A DNA stretch of 64,000 bases, from contig JAZSEH010000058.1 in the NCBI GenBank assembly GCA_045531585.1, forward strand, positions 58,932-122,931, given 5' to 3'. Both the position numbers and the translations under genes were made by a program. Positions within the stretch are counted from its first letter, which is position 1. The number at the start of each line of letters is the position of its first letter. Under the pieces are notes generated by a model, which worked only from the letters and a program-made list of their open reading frames with translations, had not been told where the DNA came from and did not search any database. The stretch is from SIG587 sp045531585. GTDB taxonomy: Bacteria > Bacillota > Clostridia > Oscillospirales > Acutalibacteraceae. Of the stretch, positions 63,812-64,000 are shown in pieces.

Positions 63812-64000
63812 ATGAAAGAAAAAAGTTGTTGCTTTTTCGGTCACAGACATATAAACGAAACCGAAGAGCTGAGAGCAAGGGTTGCTTTAGAAATTGAAAA
63901 TCTGATTGTTAATAAAAAGGTGGACACATTTCTTTTCGGGAGCAAGAGCCAATTTGACGCCTTATGCCTTGAGCTTGTTACACAGATAAAAGAAAAATAT
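63812..64000 (+). CDS. SLOG-domain protein, copy 2 (cut by the window end)
   Basis: The first 63 codons are visible: SCCFFGHRHINETEELRARV, then NKKVDTFLFGSKSQFDALCL. This matches the N-terminal half of the SLOG protein at 31218 (VCCVFGHREINETDELKSKL, FLFGSKSRFNDLC). GAGGAG five bases upstream of the ATG. The C-terminal half lies outside the window. Confidence 0.85.
   Translation, partial: MKEKSCCFFGHRHINETEELRARVALEIENLIVNKKVDTFLFGSKSQFDALCLELVTQIKEKY

Noticed and set aside
1..64000. CRISPR arrays, rRNA genes and complete insertion sequences
   Set aside because: No regularly spaced repeat array, rRNA or transposase gene was found; the repeats seen are attachment, operator or hairpin elements.

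Overview
The window looks like a chromosome segment of an anaerobic, low-to-moderate GC Gram-positive bacterium of the class Clostridia, most plausibly an uncultured gut Oscillospirales-type lineage. The signs are a homodimeric pyruvate:ferredoxin oxidoreductase, an NADH-linked [FeFe]-hydrogenase operon with a sensory [FeFe]-hydrogenase-like module, a Tn916-type integrase, strong Shine-Dalgarno sites, sigma-A promoters with 17-bp spacers and U-tailed terminators. The lineage is inferred from gene content only; no rRNA is present.

Layout. 1-1.4 kb: the 3' part of htpG. 1.4-17.3 kb: a rightward surface-polysaccharide operon (glycosyltransferases, Wzy-like polymerase, WbsX-like protein, dTDP-rhamnose genes rfbA/B/D/C, acyltransferase, Wzx flippase). 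It ends in a decoration cassette of two LicD transferases, a GNAT enzyme, a PLP aminotransferase and a fused cytidylyltransferase/Gfo-Idh-MocA oxidoreductase. 17.3-24.2 kb: housekeeping genes pheT-pheS and trmL (leftward), a membrane protein, greA and lysS (rightward). 24.2-30.77 kb: an integrated element of about 6.6 kb whose target is the 3' end of lysS. It carries a Tn916-like xis/int pair, a second tyrosine recombinase behind a densely hairpinned leader, an OB-fold SSB-like protein, a DUF4375 membrane protein, and an ImmA/IrrE peptidase with a membrane/SHOCT partner.

30.8-46.3 kb: an XRE/SLOG divergent pair, a phosphoesterase, a CNNM/CorC protein, PFOR, tRNA-Met and tRNA-Glu, a PHP protein, a GH2 relic, azlCD, a D-lactate dehydrogenase-like gene, and a rightward operon (PTS-like EIIC, nth, pyridoxal kinase, tcdA, MBL hydrolase). 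46.3-54.7 kb: a hydrogenase locus of two parts. The first is a sensor set (DRTGG, HATPase, HydS-like protein, DRTGG, PHP); the second is the NADH-linked hydrogenase hndABCD with a second HATPase inserted. 54.7-55.2 kb holds three copies of a hairpin with variable stems and a conserved 24-nt loop. 55.2-64 kb: putP, dinB, a small Zn-ribbon/sigma-like operon facing an XRE-ImmA pair across a four-operator switch, a lipoprotein, a hypothetical protein, pnuC with an attenuator leader, a P-loop ATPase, rnpB, and a ribbon-helix-helix gene divergent from a second SLOG paralogue cut by the window edge.

Themes. Fermentation connects PFOR, the bifurcating-type hydrogenase and lactate dehydrogenase through ferredoxin and NADH. 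Small one-component switches (XRE or RHH repressor with ImmA-type protease or SLOG sensor) recur three or four times. The strongest candidates for new biology are the lysS-targeting element with its structured leader, the three-copy hairpin family at 54.7-55.05 kb, the four-operator XRE/ImmA switch, the two SLOG loci, and the LicD/cytidylyltransferase-oxidoreductase cassette.
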